Shown here piece by piece: positions 4,706 to 6,009 of a DNA stretch of 6,009 bases (position 1 is its first letter; each line of letters begins with the position of its first letter). The stretch covers positions 1-6,009 of the forward strand of contig JAGVPN010000204.1 of the NCBI GenBank assembly GCA_020052215.1, given 5' to 3'. The notes under the pieces were generated by a model, which was not told where the DNA came from, did not search any database, and worked only from the letters and a program-made list of their open reading frames with translations. A program made the translations under genes and the position numbers. The stretch is from Syntrophobacterales bacterium. Lineage in GTDB: Bacteria; Desulfobacterota; Desulfobaccia; Desulfobaccales; 0-14-0-80-60-11.

Positions 4706-6009
4706 CGATCAGATCCGCCGTTCTGCTGGCCTTGCTCATCAGCGCCGGCTTCCTGGGTAATTATTTTTCCATGTCCCTCTTTTTCGGGGCGGATTTCCTC
4801 TTCGGCAGCATCGCGGTGTTGCTGGTGCTTTATTTCTATGGCCTGGGATGGGGCATGCTCGCGGCGCTGGTGGCTTATAGCTATACCTGGGTTCTCTGGG
4901 GGCATCCTTACGGGTTCATCAATTTCATGAGTGAGGCCCTGTTTGTGGGCCTCTTTCTGAAACGGGGACGCCGGAACCTGGTGGTGCTGGATGCAGTATT
5001 CTGGCTGTTGCTGGGCGCGCCCCTAGCCTGGCTGTACTATGGCGTCGCCCTGCACATGGATGTCACCACCACCATCTTCATCATGCTCAAGCAGTCCATC
5101 AACGGCATCTTTAACGCCTTGCTGGTCAGCCTGGCCATTTACTATCTGCCTCTCGGGAAACTTTTCCTGCGGCCCCAACGTCCTACCGAATTCTCCCTGC
5201 GGGATTCTTTATTCAGCCTGCTGGTCATACTGGTTCTCCTACCCGCGATGCTGCTCACCATGCTGGAAATCCGGAAGGAAAAAGAGCACCTGGAAGCCGA
5301 GGTTATCGCCAATCTGCAATCATTGTCGGCCAATTTGCAATTCCACCTGCACTCCTGGTTTCAGCAGCATGTGCAGGCCGTACAGGAGTTGGCCAGGTTG
5401 GCTGGCACTTCCTCCATGACCCCAACCCCGCTGTTGCAGCATGAAACCGAGATTCTGAAACAGACTTTCCCAGATTTTAGCTCCTTGCATGTGGAAAATG
5501 CAGTTGGCCGCACCATTGCCTTCTCTCCCAAAGTTAATGAAAAGGGCGAATCCACCATTGGCCATGATTTTTCTGACAGACTCTGGTTCAAAGAGTCCAA
5601 GGTCAAAAAGCAGTTGGTGGTTTCCGAACTCATTCACGGCAGGATAGGTGTTTTTGCCCCCCTTATAGTTATTGTTGCCCCTATTATAAGGGAGAATCAT
5701 TGGCTGGGTACTGCCACCGCGTCGTTGAATCTCGGCCTGGTGCGAAAAATACTCAAGCCCTACAGCCTGGGAAAGCCAATGGTCATTACCCTTACTGACT
5801 CTCAAGGAAAGGTCATTGCCAGCACCGCCCCGGAACGGCCCCCCATGGAAATCTGGGACCGGAAAAAGACCGGGGTATCCCTGCCCCTTAATGCCCAGAT
5901 GTACCGCTGGCATCCCGATGACCCGAAGCTGCCTTCCATGACCCGCTGGAAGCAGTCCTTCTATGTGCAAGAAATCTCCTTGGGGCCGGAGCTTCCCTGG
6001 AAGCTCATC
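4702..6009 (+). CDS. Membrane sensor protein with 7 TM helices and a Cache-like domain (3' end outside window)
   Basis: The frame is open for 436 codons to the window edge. ATG 4702 is the furthest upstream start, since an in-frame TAA lies at 4696-4698; GAAGAG at 4688-4693 is a modest ribosome site. About seven hydrophobic helices are visible near residues 5-22, 32-49, 52-68, 73-88, 94-113, 132-151 and 170-188. They form a MASE-like integral-membrane module that I cannot assign to a named family. A charged helix follows (EIRKEKEHLEAEV, from about 190), leading into a probable extracytoplasmic double-Cache/PDC domain, about 195-435. Its hallmark is IGHDFSDRLWFKES (286-299), then VVSELIHGRIG and LGTATASLNLGLVRKIL. 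The ending LGPELPWKLI resembles the last strand of such domains before another helix. By family habit the C-terminus would be a histidine kinase, diguanylate cyclase or chemoreceptor module; which one cannot be seen. It is separated from dxs by a terminator. No gene symbol is justified. Confidence 0.85.
   Translation, partial: MTIRSAVLLALLISAGFLGNYFSMSLFFGADFLFGSIAVLLVLYFYGLGWGMLAALVAYSYTWVLWGHPYGFINFMSEALFVGLFLKRGRRNLVVLDAVFWLLLGAPLAWLYYGVALHMDVTTTIFIMLKQSINGIFNALLVSLAIYYLPLGKLFLRPQRPTEFSLRDSLFSLLVILVLLPAMLLTMLEIRKEKEHLEAEVIANLQSLSANLQFHLHSWFQQHVQAVQELARLAGTSSMTPTPLLQHETEILKQTFPDFSSLHVENAVGRTIAFSPKVNEKGESTIGHDFSDRLWFKESKVKKQLVVSELIHGRIGVFAPLIVIVAPIIRENHWLGTATASLNLGLVRKILKPYSLGKPMVITLTDSQGKVIASTAPERPPMEIWDRKKTGVSLPLNAQMYRWHPDDPKLPSMTRWKQSFYVQEISLGPELPWKLI

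Noticed and set aside
5320..5970. 216-residue open frame on the minus strand opposite the sensor gene
   Set aside because: The plus strand reads as helices and a Cache-like domain in one unbroken frame, and the antisense product shows no recognisable fold or ribosome site.
1..6009. Previously undescribed defence, toxin-antitoxin or biosynthetic system
   Set aside because: The complete genes are housekeeping exonuclease VII and isoprenoid enzymes, and the single unfamiliar protein is a truncated sensor. The novelty here is limited to repeats and that sensor.

Overview
The window is a GC-rich bacterial chromosome segment read entirely on the plus strand. It holds the end of an exonuclease VII / isoprenoid block (xseA 3' end, xseB, a farnesyl/geranyl diphosphate synthase gene ispA, and dxs). 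A strong intrinsic terminator follows, and then the first 436 codons of a membrane sensor protein that runs off the right edge. The gene order xseA-xseB-ispA-dxs, GTG starts, GC-rich codons and the kinds of intergenic palindromes suggest a Desulfobacterota (deltaproteobacterial) genome. That placement is an inference from memory, not a search result.

Layout: 2-463 is the C-terminal third of XseA. 464-625 is a spacer with a heptamer tandem repeat and a pair of related hairpins. 626-886 is xseB. 887-1148 holds a bulged stem-loop and three C-run/G-run hairpins. 1149-2039 is ispA. 2040-2311 contains a large CT/GA-rich inverted-repeat element around a perfect 16-bp palindrome. 2312-4264 is dxs. 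4295-4326 is the terminator. 4382-4497 is a small transposon-like element with perfect 17-bp terminal inverted repeats and a nested perfect 28-bp palindrome. 4627-4705 holds a good promoter candidate and a 12-codon leader ORF whose stop overlaps the start of the sensor gene at 4702.

How the genes work together: Dxs makes 1-deoxy-D-xylulose 5-phosphate, the entry point of the MEP pathway. IspA condenses the resulting C5 units into C10/C15 (or longer) prenyl diphosphates for quinone, undecaprenyl and hopanoid-type products. XseA and XseB are the large and small subunits of exonuclease VII, and their linkage to ispA and dxs is a conserved genomic habit rather than a pathway link. The sensor beyond the terminator is a separate transcription unit with seven predicted membrane helices and a Cache-type extracytoplasmic domain. 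Its output domain lies outside the window.

The core genes are ordinary. The unusual part is the spacers: each of the four gene junctions carries a different family of palindromic repeat, and the last codons of both xseA and xseB lie inside short direct repeats. I see no defence system, CRISPR array, prophage, tRNA or rRNA.
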